Assembly: GCA_964540815.1 (NCBI GenBank)
Contig: CAZIOH010000047.1
Location: 1 to 47,925, forward strand
From: CAZIOH01 sp964540815
GTDB lineage: Bacteria; Myxococcota_A; Polyangia; Fen-1088
Direction of reading: 5' to 3'
Length of the DNA: 47,925 nt
Under the pieces are notes generated by a model. It searched no databases. It was not told the DNA's origin and saw nothing but the letters and a program-made list of their open reading frames with translations. Both the position numbers and the translations under genes were made by a program. Below, piece by piece: positions 1-8,797 of this stretch (the stretch's first letter is position 1; every line of letters starts with the position of its first letter).

Positions 1-69
1 GACGAGGACGGCGACGAGGACGAGGACGGGTTTAGGACTCCGGTTGCGGGGAGCTGTGCCAGGTCGGGC

Positions 70-843
70 GTGTGGTACGTTGTGGGAGTGCATTCGTCTT
101 CGAGCCACTTGCCCGCCGCCGCGGGCCCCCGGGTCGTGGTCGCCATCGACGGACCTGCGGGGGCGGGCAAGTCCACCACCGCCCGGTTGCTGGCGGCGCA
201 CCTCGGGTATTCCTTGCTCGATACGGGGGCGATCTACCGGGCCCTCGCCGTCCTGGCGCGGCGGGCCGGGATCTCCTTTGGCGAAGGGCCGCGTGTGGCG
301 GACCTCGCGCGCGGGCTCGACATCCGGTTTCGCCTGGATGGCGCCCTCAACCGCGTCTTCGTGAGCGGCGAGGAGCTGACCGAGGCCATCCGCACCCCCG
401 ACATCTCGGAGGGGGCCTCGCAGGTGTCGGCGCTGCCCGAGGTGCGGGATGCCCTCCTCGAGCTGCAGCGGCGGCTCGGGGCAGCGGGGGGGGTGGTGGT
501 CGAGGGCCGAGACATCGGGACGGTGGTGTTTCCAGACGCGGCGGCCAAGTTCTTCCTGACCGCGGCGCCCGAGGAGCGCGCGCGCCGGAGGGCCCTCGAG
601 CTGCGGCTGGCCGGACGTCCGGCGGACGAGGCGGCGGTGCTGGCCGAGATCCTCGCCCGCGATCACCGCGACATGAACCGGACCGTCGCGCCGCTCAAGA
701 AGGCCGCCGACGCCATAGAGATCGACTCGAGCCAGGTCGGCGTGGAGGCGGTGGTGGCCACCATGGCCGATCGGATTTCGCGCCTCGACCTTTCAGCCCG
801 CACCGCCCACACCGGCCCCGGGAACGCGCCGCGCGCCGTTTGA
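70..843 (+). CDS. cmk: Cytidylate kinase
   Basis: Phosphorylates CMP/dCMP with ATP in pyrimidine nucleotide supply; cytosolic. The P-loop GPAGAGKSTT lies near residue 29, the family motif EGRDIGTVVFPDA near 145, and the Arg-rich lid plus ARDHRDMNRTVAPLKKA near 197, ending with the usual IDSS. Length (257 aa) is slightly above the usual 220-230 because of about 20 residues before the P-loop strand. The frame is open to the left window edge (an Asp/Glu-coding GAC/GAG stretch), so the start is uncertain: GTG at 70, 82 or 88 are all possible and none has a clear Shine-Dalgarno. It precedes rpsA, the same order as in many proteobacteria. Function certain from motifs; start not. Confidence 0.95.
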   Translation: MWYVVGVHSSSSHLPAAAGPRVVVAIDGPAGAGKSTTARLLAAHLGYSLLDTGAIYRALAVLARRAGISFGEGPRVADLARGLDIRFRLDGALNRVFVSGEELTEAIRTPDISEGASQVSALPEVRDALLELQRRLGAAGGVVVEGRDIGTVVFPDAAAKFFLTAAPEERARRRALELRLAGRPADEAAVLAEILARDHRDMNRTVAPLKKAADAIEIDSSQVGVEAVVATMADRISRLDLSARTAHTGPGNAPRAV

Positions 844-1012
844 CTTCGCCTAGTTGCGGCGCTATCTAACCTCCCCTTCGGATTAGAGAGCCCCCCCGAG
901 CGGTTCGAGGTGGGCGAACGTCACCTCAGCTCCCCGGGCGTCGCACGCGCGCTCGAGGACCCGCACGCGTCAGGATCCGCCTCGACCCACCGTGGTCGGT
1001 CGGATCCCCAGT

Positions 1013-1020
1013 AGGAAGGA
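1013..1020 (+). promoter_or_regulatory. Ribosome binding site deciding the rpsA start
   Basis: AGGAAGGA lies four bases before the ATG at 1025. An in-frame GTG at 992 lies upstream of it and so cannot use it; ATG 1034 is 13 bases away. This favours 1025. Confidence 0.6.
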
Positions 1021-1024
1021 TCGA

Positions 1025-2776
1025 ATGGTCTCTATGCTCACATCAGGCAGCAGCAACAGCAACGTCACCCCCGTGAACCCCGGCGAAGAGGACTTTGCAG
1101 CCCTCTTCGAGGAGTCGCTCAAGAACGACGTCATGAAGGAAGGTGACATCGTTCGGGGGAAGGTCATCCACGTCGGAAAGGACCATGTCGTCGTCGACAT
1201 CGGTTACAAGTCCGAGGGGACCATCCCCCTTTACGAGTTCACTCAGGCGGACGGGACGGTGGCGGTCAAGGAGGGCGACGAGATCGACGTCTTCCTCGAG
1301 ACCCGTGAGGATGAGAACGGTCTGTGCGTCCTGTCCAAGGAGAAGGCCGATCGCCTCAAGGTGTGGGACGAGATCTCCGGCGCTTGCGAGCGCGACGAGC
1401 TGATCGAGGGAACCATCACCGCCCGCGTGAAGGGTGGCCTGTCGGTCACCATCCGCGGCGGCGTGAAGGCCTTCTTGCCGGGCTCGCAGGTCGACCTGCG
1501 GCCGGTGCGCAACCTCGACGCCTTCATCGGCAAGGCCCACCGGTTCAAGGTCATCAAGTTCAACAAGAAGCGCGGCAACATCGTGCTGTCGCGGCGGGTG
1601 CTGCTCGAGAAGGAGCGCGCCGAGCTCAAGGGCATGACCCTCGAGAAGCTCAAGGAAGGCCAGATCGTCGAGGGCATCGTCAAGAACCTCACCGAGTACG
1701 GCGCCTTCATCGATCTCGGCGGGATCGACGGCCTCCTGCACATCACCGACATGTCCTGGGGCCGGGTCACGCACCCGTCGGAGCTGTTCCAGGTGGGCGA
1801 CCACGTGCGGGTCAAGGTCCTGAAGTTCAACGTCGAGACCGAGCGGGTCAGCCTCGGCCTCAAGCAGATCAGCGAGGATCCCTGGACCCACGCCGCCGAG
1901 AAGTACCCGCCCGGGACGGTGGTGCGCGGCAAGGTGGTCTCGCTCAAGGACTACGGCGCGTTCATCGAGCTCGAGCAGGGCATCGAGGGCCTGGTGCACA
2001 TCTCCGAGATGTCGTGGACCCGTCGGGTCAAGCACCCCTCGAAGATGGTGGCGGTCGGTGACGTGGTCGAGGCGGTGGTGCTGGACATCGATCCGCGCCA
2101 GAACCGCATCAGCCTCGGCATGAAGCAGCTCGAGCCGAACCCCTTCGCGTCCCTCAAGGAGAAGTATCCGCCCGGGACCGTGGTCAAGGGCATCGTGCGC
2201 AACATCGCCGACTTCGGGATCTTCGTGGAGATCGAGGAGGGCATCGACGGCCTGGTGCACGTGTCGGATCTGTCGTGGACCCAGCGGGTCAAGCACCCGT
2301 CGGAGCTCTACCAGAAGGGCGACGAGGTCGAGTCGGTGGTGCTCAACATCGACTTCGACGGCGAGAAGCCCAAGGTCTCGCTCGGCATCAAGCAGCTGGT
2401 CAGCGATCCGTGGGATCGCATCCCCTACGATTATCCGGTGGGGAAGATCGTCGATTGCAAGGTGATCAAGGTGCTGGACTTCGGCGCCTTCGTCGAGGTC
2501 GAGAAGGGCGTCGAGGGGTTGATCCACGTCTCCGAGTTCTCGGAGGACCGAGTCGAGGACCCCAAGCAGTTCGTGAAGGTGGGCCAGATCTTGAAGGCCG
2601 AGATCATCAACATCGACACGGCCGAGCGGAAGATCGGCCTTTCGTTCCGCGGCGCCACCCGCGCCGAGGAGATGGCGGACGCCCAGGGCTTCAGCGGTGG
2701 GGCTCCCACCGCGACCCTCGGCGACGTCATGCGCGAGAAGCTCGCGGCGCTGTCGAGCAAGGCCAGGAAAGAGTAA
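1025..2776 (+). CDS. rpsA: 30S ribosomal protein S1
   Basis: mRNA-binding ribosomal protein that helps unfold and position messages on the 30S subunit. Six S1 (OB-fold) repeats are visible, beginning near residues 40, 126, 212, 298, 384 and 472. Repeats 3-6 carry the typical pattern GAFIDLGG.DGLLHI or GLVHISEMSW. At 583 residues it is a little longer than E. coli S1 (557), with a Ser/Asn-rich N-terminus and a short Ala/Lys tail. The first two repeats are more divergent, as expected for the ribosome-anchoring half. It follows cmk by about 180 bases; no clear terminator is seen between them. Start chosen on the AGGAAGGA site. Very secure identification. Confidence 0.97.
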   Translation: MVSMLTSGSSNSNVTPVNPGEEDFAALFEESLKNDVMKEGDIVRGKVIHVGKDHVVVDIGYKSEGTIPLYEFTQADGTVAVKEGDEIDVFLETREDENGLCVLSKEKADRLKVWDEISGACERDELIEGTITARVKGGLSVTIRGGVKAFLPGSQVDLRPVRNLDAFIGKAHRFKVIKFNKKRGNIVLSRRVLLEKERAELKGMTLEKLKEGQIVEGIVKNLTEYGAFIDLGGIDGLLHITDMSWGRVTHPSELFQVGDHVRVKVLKFNVETERVSLGLKQISEDPWTHAAEKYPPGTVVRGKVVSLKDYGAFIELEQGIEGLVHISEMSWTRRVKHPSKMVAVGDVVEAVVLDIDPRQNRISLGMKQLEPNPFASLKEKYPPGTVVKGIVRNIADFGIFVEIEEGIDGLVHVSDLSWTQRVKHPSELYQKGDEVESVVLNIDFDGEKPKVSLGIKQLVSDPWDRIPYDYPVGKIVDCKVIKVLDFGAFVEVEKGVEGLIHVSEFSEDRVEDPKQFVKVGQILKAEIINIDTAERKIGLSFRGATRAEEMADAQGFSGGAPTATLGDVMREKLAALSSKARKE

Positions 2777-2898
2777 CCACCACCGTCGTCGTCGGTCGCC
2801 CCCGAAGGCGGCGCCGGCTGTCCTCCGCCGAGAAGCGGGGGCGGTCCGGCGGGTCTTCGGAGGCGCGACCGCGATTGGCGTCGTAGGCTGCAGCGACC

Positions 2899-4461
2899 AT
2901 GGTCGAGCCGTCTCCTCCGCTGGCGCCGCCGCCGTCGCTCCCGTCGCCGTCGCTACCGCCACCCCCGCCGTCGTCGCTCCCGGCGGCACCCAGCCCGGCG
3001 CCGCCCGTGGTCCCATCGCCCGCGCCGGTCCGGGAGGGTCCCCGAGCCTCGCGCAGCCTGGCCTGGATGCGGCGGTTCGCGAAGCTCTGGGGCTTCGCGC
3101 TGTTCTGTGTCTTCGTGGTCTACACCTTCCGCGAGGTGGCGCTCCCGTTTCTGTTCGCGATCCTGGTGGCGTACATCCTGTCGCCCCTGGTGGACCGGTT
3201 CGAGCGCATCCAGATCGGCGGCAAGCCGTTTCCGCGGGGGCTCGCGGTCGTCATCCTCTACATCAACATCATCGCGTTCCTCAGCCTGTCGATTGGGTAT
3301 TTCGTCCCCAAGCTGTCGAGTGACTTCGCCCGGATGTTCCGCGAGGCCCCTCAGCTCATCAGCCGCCTGAACCGGGAGTGGCTGCCCAAGGCAGGGGCGT
3401 GGATCGACGAGAAGTTCGGAGCGGAGGGCGCCCGGGACGAGGACGCCGAGGACGCCATGCTCGACGCGGAGCCGGTCCGTGGCACGGGCCCCGCTGGCTC
3501 GGCGCTCGGTCCTGCGCAGCGGCGAGGGCCGGGGGCGTGGCGCGAACGGGCCAACGACATCATGGTGGAGACGCTCCCCGGGGGGCGCATGCGGGTCGAC
3601 CTCGATTCGGTGCGGCTCGAGGTTCACCCCATGCCAGGCGGGCGCTACATCATCGGCCCGACCCGGCCCGACCCCGCCGACCGGCTGGGCGGGGGCGGCA
3701 AGTGGGAGCGCTCGCTCAAGCAGTGGGTCGCCGATCGGGTCAAGTCGACCGAGGGCGAGAGCCGACGGGCACTCGAGTGGGGACAGCGGTTCGTGACGGC
3801 GGTGGTCGGTGGGATCGCCCGGCTGGTGCTGGTGCTGATGGTGGCGGCCTTCATCCTGGTCGACATGGCGCGGATCCGGGCCTTCCTGCGCTCGCTCGTG
3901 CCCGAGCCCTACCAGATCGACTACGACCACATCATGGTGGGGATCGACCGCGGGCTGTCCGGGGTGATCCGCGGGCAGTTGTTGATCTGTCTCATCAACG
4001 GCGCCTTCACCTACGTGGGTCTCCTGATCTTCAAGGTGAAGTACCCGCTGCTGCTGGCCGGGCTGGCCTCGACCATGAGCCTGATCCCGATCTTCGGCTC
4101 GATCCTGTCGTCGGTGCCGATCGTCATCGTGGCCCTGTTCGCCTCGGGGTCCTTCGACATCTTTCGCGGGCTCAAGGTCCTGGCCTGGATCGTCGGGATC
4201 CACCAGGTCGAGGCGAACCTGCTCAACCCCAAGATCATGGGAGGCTCGGCCAAGATTCACCCCGTGCTGGTGGTCTTCTCGCTGATCGCGGGCGAGCACA
4301 GCTATGGCCTCGTGGGCGCGCTCTTCGCGGTCCCGATGGCGTCGATCATCCAGACCATGTTCATGTACTTCCGCCGCCGCCGCCCGACCACCCGTGTCGG
4401 CGCCGCGGCCGCCCCCGCCGCCGTCAGCGCCCGGTCCCCGACCCCCGAAACCCAACCGTAG
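2899..4461 (+). CDS. AI-2E family (PF01594-type) membrane permease with a large insert
   Basis: Polytopic inner-membrane protein of the AI-2 exporter/YdiK/PerM family; substrates in this family are mostly unknown. Residues 1-50 are a Pro/Ser-rich cytoplasmic leader. Paired hydrophobic helices follow at about 64-95 and 112-135. A hydrophilic region at about 160-290 is followed by helices near 300-325 and a dense block from about 350 to 495 with the family-typical IPIFGSILSSVP and NLLNPKIMGGSAKIHPVLV. The soluble middle part is enlarged by about 110 residues (acidic and Arg/Gly-rich, near 175-285) compared with the usual 350-residue proteins. It lies 120 bases after rpsA. Family secure, function not. 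Confidence 0.85.
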   Translation: MVEPSPPLAPPPSLPSPSLPPPPPSSLPAAPSPAPPVVPSPAPVREGPRASRSLAWMRRFAKLWGFALFCVFVVYTFREVALPFLFAILVAYILSPLVDRFERIQIGGKPFPRGLAVVILYINIIAFLSLSIGYFVPKLSSDFARMFREAPQLISRLNREWLPKAGAWIDEKFGAEGARDEDAEDAMLDAEPVRGTGPAGSALGPAQRRGPGAWRERANDIMVETLPGGRMRVDLDSVRLEVHPMPGGRYIIGPTRPDPADRLGGGGKWERSLKQWVADRVKSTEGESRRALEWGQRFVTAVVGGIARLVLVLMVAAFILVDMARIRAFLRSLVPEPYQIDYDHIMVGIDRGLSGVIRGQLLICLINGAFTYVGLLIFKVKYPLLLAGLASTMSLIPIFGSILSSVPIVIVALFASGSFDIFRGLKVLAWIVGIHQVEANLLNPKIMGGSAKIHPVLVVFSLIAGEHSYGLVGALFAVPMASIIQTMFMYFRRRRPTTRVGAAAAPAAVSARSPTPETQP

Positions 4462-4516
4462 CTCCGCCAGCGGCTCCAAGAAGACGTCGCGCCGACGGCC
4501 GGAATGAAGTGGGGTC

Positions 4517-4648
4517 CCTGACCCTGTCCCCCGCTCCGCGGGCGAGGGGATTGGAGGGGAAGCGGGGCTCGACCTTTCATCCGTAGGGATGGGCCCGCAC
4601 CCACCGGTTCCCATCCCCTCGCCCCGCGTCAGCGGGGACAGGGTCAGG
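4517..4648. repeat. Long imperfect inverted repeat (REP-like hairpin)
   Basis: Arms at about 4517-4555 and 4610-4648 are reverse complements over roughly 39 bases with a few mismatches (start CCTGACCCTGTCCCC), separated by about 54 bases. No coding signal lies inside. It sits between the permease and a tRNA gene that reads toward it, so it could serve as a bidirectional terminator or be a dispersed intergenic repeat of the 'CCCTGTCCCC...GGGGACAGGG' sort seen in many GC-rich genomes. Confidence 0.7.
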
Positions 4649-4688
4649 TAGAGGGCGTACTTTGTCCCCGGGCCGCACCTGCGGAGGG

Positions 4689-4762
4689 TGACCCCGGCCC
4701 GATTCGAACGGGCGACCTACGGTTTAGGAAACCGGCGCTCTATCCACCTGAGCTACGGGGTC
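4689..4762 (-). tRNA. tRNA-Arg (anticodon CCU)
   Basis: The minus strand folds as a 74-base cloverleaf: acceptor GACCCCG/CGGGGTC, D stem GCTC/GAGC, anticodon loop TTCCTAA giving anticodon CCU (codon AGG), T stem GCCCG/CGGGC with loop TTCGAAT, discriminator A. The first anticodon-stem pair (27-43) is a C-U mismatch. The genome continues CCC after the discriminator, so the final A of CCA is not encoded. It stands alone between the inverted repeat and the EamA gene. Confidence 0.95.
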
Positions 4763-5108
4763 TCGGTCTCGAGATCAAATCTCGTTCACGGCTCCGACTG
4801 TAGTCCGGCTCGGCGAAACTGTCAGCGCTCAATATGGTCCGAGGGCGCGGCAGGCGGCGATTGACTTTCGTTCTGTGCCGGTTACTCTCGGTCGGTCCAA
4901 TGTCGCTGCACCAGACCATGCTCTCCCACGGCGCTTCCGCCGGCTGCCTCTGGCAGTCGGGCAAGCGCGTGGCGTGGGCGATCGTCGCCAGCCAGCTTCT
5001 GGCGACGGGGTCGGGTTCGAGCATCGGATAACACCGAGGACAACGAATCCACCCGGCCAGCGCGGGTGGACTCCTCGGCCACCCGCGCGGCCCCGAAAGG
5101 TACGGACC

Positions 5109-6104
5109 GTGCGCGCGTCCCCTGTCGAAGAGCAAGAAGGTCGTTCGAACACAATCTCCGCCGCCGGCGCCGCTGCCGAGCCTGGGCTTGGGCTTGCCCG
5201 GCGGCTCCCCGCCGTCTGGCTTCAGGTCCTGGCGTTCGCGGCCGTCTACCTGATCTGGGGCTCGACCTACCTCGGGATTCGCGTGGCCGTGCGGACCCTG
5301 CCACCGTTCTCGATGGCGGCCTGTCGCTTCCTGCTCGCCGGCGGCGCCCTGTACGCCATCCTGCGGGCGCGCGGTGTGTCCGCGCCGAGCGGCGCGGAAT
5401 GGAGGCGTGCGGCGCTGGCGGGGGCGCTGATGCTGGTCATCGGCAATGGGCTCGTCACCTGGGCCGAGCAGCGGGTTCCGTCGAACCAGGCCGCCCTGAT
5501 GATCGCCGCGGTGCCGCTCTTCACCGCGCTCCTCGACTGGTGGAGGCCGGGTGGGGTACGGCCGCGCGCCGCGGTGCTGGTTGGCATCGCGCTCGGTGCG
5601 GTCGGCATGGTGCTGCTGGTCGCGGGACGCGGCGCGGGCGGACCGTCGGCCGAGGGAGCCTTTGTCGGGGTCGTTGCGCTCCTGCTGTCGGGCCTCGGCT
5701 GGGCCTCCGGCAGCCTGTACTCGCGGTACGGATCGATGCACGCCCATCCGGTGATGGCGGCGGCCCAGCAGATGATCGCCGGGGGCGCCGGCTTGCTCGG
5801 GCTCGCCCTCCTGCGGGGAGAGCCGGCAGCCCTTGGCCGGGCCAGCCTCACCGCCGCTGGCCTCGGGGCGTTTCTCTACCTGACGCTCTTCGGCTCGCTG
5901 CTGGCGTTCAGCGCCTTCGGTTGGCTGGTCAAGGTCAGCACACCGTCCCGCCTGTCGACCACCGCCTACGTGAATCCGATGGTGGCGGTCGTGCTCGGCT
6001 GGCTGGTGCTCGGCGAGACCCTCGGGGGGCGGGCGCTGGTCGGGGCCGCCTTCATCGTGTGCGCCGTCCTGGTCATGACGGTGCGCCCGTCTCGCGCCCG
6101 GTGA
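5109..6104 (+). CDS. EamA/DMT-family exporter (YedA-like)
   Basis: Inner-membrane drug/metabolite transporter with two EamA repeats and about ten helices. The start of the fold is the family hallmark YLIWGSTYLGIRVA, followed by PPFSMAACRFLLAGG; the second repeat contains SRLSTTAYVNPMVAVVLGW and the closing LGETL. Such proteins export amino acids or other small metabolites; the substrate cannot be told from sequence. I place the start at GTG 5109, preceded by GAAAGG eight bases upstream. The frame is open back to 4875, but that stretch is Arg/Pro-rich and unlike the family. The predicted protein is then 331 residues, close to the family's 300. Confidence 0.85.
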   Translation: MRASPVEEQEGRSNTISAAGAAAEPGLGLARRLPAVWLQVLAFAAVYLIWGSTYLGIRVAVRTLPPFSMAACRFLLAGGALYAILRARGVSAPSGAEWRRAALAGALMLVIGNGLVTWAEQRVPSNQAALMIAAVPLFTALLDWWRPGGVRPRAAVLVGIALGAVGMVLLVAGRGAGGPSAEGAFVGVVALLLSGLGWASGSLYSRYGSMHAHPVMAAAQQMIAGGAGLLGLALLRGEPAALGRASLTAAGLGAFLYLTLFGSLLAFSAFGWLVKVSTPSRLSTTAYVNPMVAVVLGWLVLGETLGGRALVGAAFIVCAVLVMTVRPSRAR

Positions 6105-6143
6105 CGCCGCTGGTTCTCGTCCCCGGGCCGCGAGGCTCGGCTC

Positions 6144-6995
6144 TCACAAGGTGGCGCCGCCGGCGCCGCCGGCTCCTCCGGTTCCCCCGGGGGGCGTCCC
6201 ACCAAAGTCGGCGCACTCCGGGGCCGATCGCGTGGGTTCGAAGCCGCGGTCACAGGTGTTGTTGTAGAACGGGTCGCAGTAGGGCACGATCGCCGCGCAG
6301 TCGTCGTTCGACATGCAGGGCTCGGCGACGCCGGCCTTGTCGACGCACTTCATGGTGTCCGTCGAGCATCGCAAGGTCTCGACACAGGGGGTGGCGGCGC
6401 AGCTCTCACCGGACTCGGCGCGCGGCAAGCACTGCCGCGTCCCTCCGGCGGCTGCGCTACAGAACTTTCCGGTCGGACAGGTCTCGCCGGGATTGCCGCA
6501 GTACATGCCGGTGACGGTGACCTGCTTGGCGCACACGTGCGCCACGGGATCGCAGATCAGCCCGACATCGCACTCGTAATCGCTCGACGTGCAGGCGTCG
6601 CCGGCCTTGAGCCTCCCCGAGAAGACCCGGTTGCACAGCACGTCGAGCGGCGCGAGGTCGGCCGGGGTGATGGGGGTCTTGCTGTAGACCTCCTGGGCCT
6701 TGTTCACGCACGCCGCGATGTTCTCGGGCCGGAAGGGCCGAACGAGAGCGGACTGATGAATCACCGCGACGGCGGTCGAGCAGGCGGTCGTGCGCGCGGC
6801 CACGCAGGCCGTCATGCTGGCGCTACACTGAAGGGCAACCCCCGCGCACTCTCGCGTGGCCCTCTGGGTGCAGTAGTCGGTCTCGGTGAGCGGTGTGCTT
6901 CCGCTTCCACACGAAAACGAGACGATGGTCGAGATGCAGGCCACAGCATGGCCGAGGCCAGGAGTCGGACGCGTTCGGGCTATTTTATGATTCAT
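6144..6995 (-). CDS. Cysteine-rich secreted protein
   Basis: Predicted 283-residue exported protein. A hydrophobic N-terminal segment (about residues 12-29) ends at a cysteine in SFSCGSG; the lipobox is not canonical, so lipidation is uncertain. The body has about 28 cysteines in spaced pairs (for example CTSSDYECDVGLIC, CVETLRCSTDTMKC), resembling the cysteine-rich Dickkopf-like modules common in myxobacterial surface proteins. It ends in a Gly/Thr-rich tail (GGTGGAGGAGGA). The frame is open further upstream, but ATG 6995 gives the signal-peptide-like start. Convergent with the EamA gene. Function unknown. Confidence 0.7.
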   Translation of the reverse strand: MNHKIARTRPTPGLGHAVACISTIVSFSCGSGSTPLTETDYCTQRATRECAGVALQCSASMTACVAARTTACSTAVAVIHQSALVRPFRPENIAACVNKAQEVYSKTPITPADLAPLDVLCNRVFSGRLKAGDACTSSDYECDVGLICDPVAHVCAKQVTVTGMYCGNPGETCPTGKFCSAAAGGTRQCLPRAESGESCAATPCVETLRCSTDTMKCVDKAGVAEPCMSNDDCAAIVPYCDPFYNNTCDRGFEPTRSAPECADFGGTPPGGTGGAGGAGGATL

Positions 6996-7137
6996 CGAAA
7001 AATCATGGGTGGTTGACCCCTGAGCGTCAAGCGACCCCGTCAACTCTCCCAGCTCGGGGATCCGTCGCCCGGTGGGAGGGTGGCGCGCTGATTTCGTGAA
7101 ACCAGTCTCCGGCAACGGTGTCGAAGGCCACGTGGGC

Positions 7138-8720
7138 ATGCTGCACATTGACCGCCGGGGGCGAGGCTGGCGAGCGACGCCGCATCGCCGTCTCTTTGCC
7201 ATCCTGTGGCTCTGGTCGAACCCGATCGCGGGGATCTCTTGCCGCGGCGGAGGTGGGGCCGACTCCAGCCTCGGGCCCCCCGATTCCTACGCTCTGTATG
7301 ATCCGATTTCCGCAGCCCGGCCGATTTCCGCAGCCCGGCCGATTTCCGCAGCCCNNNNNNNNNNNNNNNNNNNNNNNNNNNNNNNNNNNNNNNNNNNNNN
7401 NNNNNNNNNNNNNNNNNNNNNNNNNNNNNNNNNNNNNNNNNNNNNNNNNNNNNNGATCCGATTTCCGCAGCCCGGCCGATTTCCGCAGCCCGGCCGATTT
7501 CCGCAGCCCCGCCGCCGGCTCCCGGAGCCGATTCCGCCCAGCTCGCCCGGCCATTCCTGCGCGAGGTTCCCATCGACGACCCCCGGGCGTTGCCCGTGCA
7601 CCGCCTGGCGAGCGAGGGCTTCATCGGCGAGATTCTCCGCACCGACTACCTCGCCAAGCAACTGATTCGCGACGGGTACGGGGGCAAGTCCTTCTCGGCG
7701 CTGGCCCGCGCGCAGGCCACCGAGCCTACCGTGCTGATCCTGGCGGGATCACGCACCTCCGACACCGACAGCGTCGCCTTCGGCCATGGCTTCGACACGC
7801 CGGGGCTGCTCGGCCGGCGGGTCACCCACGCCCACCCGACCTGGATCGAGATCGGGGCAGACCCGCCGAGCGATCCGGCCTTCGTGCAGACCGCCACGGC
7901 GCGCATCGCCCGGCTGGTGGCCGAGCGCTTGACCCGGGCCGGCACGACCGAGACGCCGGCGCTGCCGCCGGGAGCACCGAATCCCGCCGCCCAGCTGGTC
8001 GATGGGTATGCCCTGGCCATGGAGGTCATCGCGCGCGAGTGGCGGGTGGGGGAGGGGCCCGCCGGCACCCTGCCACCGAATGCGGGCACGGGCTCGCAGC
8101 GGACCCGCTTCGCGTCGGTGCGACAGAACGCCTTCGTGTTCGATCCGGAGAGGCCGGGGGTGTTGCGGCCAGGCAGCGAGATGCTCACCGAGCCCGGGGT
8201 GATCGCCGCGGTCCTCTACCGCATGGCCCAGCTGAAGGGGATCGGGCGGCGGGTCGCGCCGAAGGAGTTCTATGGCTCGCTCGTGACCGCCCGCGTCCCC
8301 GAGGGCGTCAGCCCCGCCGCCGTGCTCGGGACCGTGCGGAACTTTCAGGCCAAGCTCCTCACCGCCTGGGGCCGCGCGATCCTGGCCGGCCGTCCGCCCC
8401 GCGATCTCGTCGATCTGGTGGGGGCTTACGCCGGCGCGCTCCCCGACGAGAAGAGCGAGGTCTATCGCATCTTCGTGGCCACCACCTACGGCGCCACCGT
8501 CAAGGCAGGCGGGGTGTCGGCGCGGTCCGAGGACCTCGGGCGATCGACCGCCGAGCTCGCCGCCCTCGGGGCCGAGGTCGCGGCCGGGCGGCGATCGCCT
8601 CGGGCCGGGCTGCCGGGCAGCGTGGCCGAGCGCCCGAACGGCGGCTCCGCCGCCTCTTCGCCGTCCGACCGGGCCTCCACCCCGGCCGCTCCGCCGCCTG
8701 CGCCTGCTCCCCCTTTGTAG
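7138..8720 (+). CDS. Secreted protein of unknown function, interrupted by an assembly gap
   Basis: The N-terminal part (7138-7354) has a signal-like segment (RRLFAILWLWSN...) ending near ISCRGGGGAD, then hexapeptide repeats PISAAR. After 100 Ns the same repeats resume in the same codon phase relative to the repeat and run into a 400-residue domain to 8720. The 55 bases before and after the Ns are identical; merging them restores one open frame of about 475 codons. The main domain (from PFLREVPIDDPRALPVHRL to IFVATTYGATV) I do not recognise; it contains segments such as ILAGSRTSDTDSVAFGHG and a Pro/Ala-rich tail. The start ATG 7138 has GAAGG ten bases upstream. Confidence 0.6.
7300..7509 (+). 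repeat. 18-bp tandem repeat on both sides of the N gap
   Basis: The unit CGATTTCCGCAGCCCGGC occurs about 2.8 times at 7300-7354 and again at 7455-7509, the two blocks being identical over 55 bases. In frame it encodes PISAAR repeats. Confidence 0.9.
7355..7454. other. Assembly gap (100 N)
   Basis: Exactly 100 unknown bases, a scaffold-gap convention of unknown true length. Both flanks are the same 55 bases, so the gap is probably an unmerged contig overlap. Confidence 0.95.
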
Positions 8721-8797
8721 TCGGCGGCCTCCGCGGGCTATTTGGACCGCCCGTCCGTCGCGGAAGCGCGATTGAGTTGCTAGAGTGCCCGCCGCCA

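Noticed and set aside
1043..3016. A 657-codon open frame on the minus strand across rpsA
   Set aside because: Its composition (Asp/His/Val/Leu-rich, no motif) is the antisense shadow of a high-GC S1 gene; S1 on the plus strand has six clear domains and a ribosome site.
2953..4614. A 553-codon minus-strand open frame across the AI-2E permease
   Set aside because: Low-complexity, His/Asp/Arg-rich reverse-strand reading of a well-supported permease.
7300..7509. Possible CRISPR or minisatellite
   Set aside because: The 18-bp units abut without spacers and encode in-frame PISAAR repeats.
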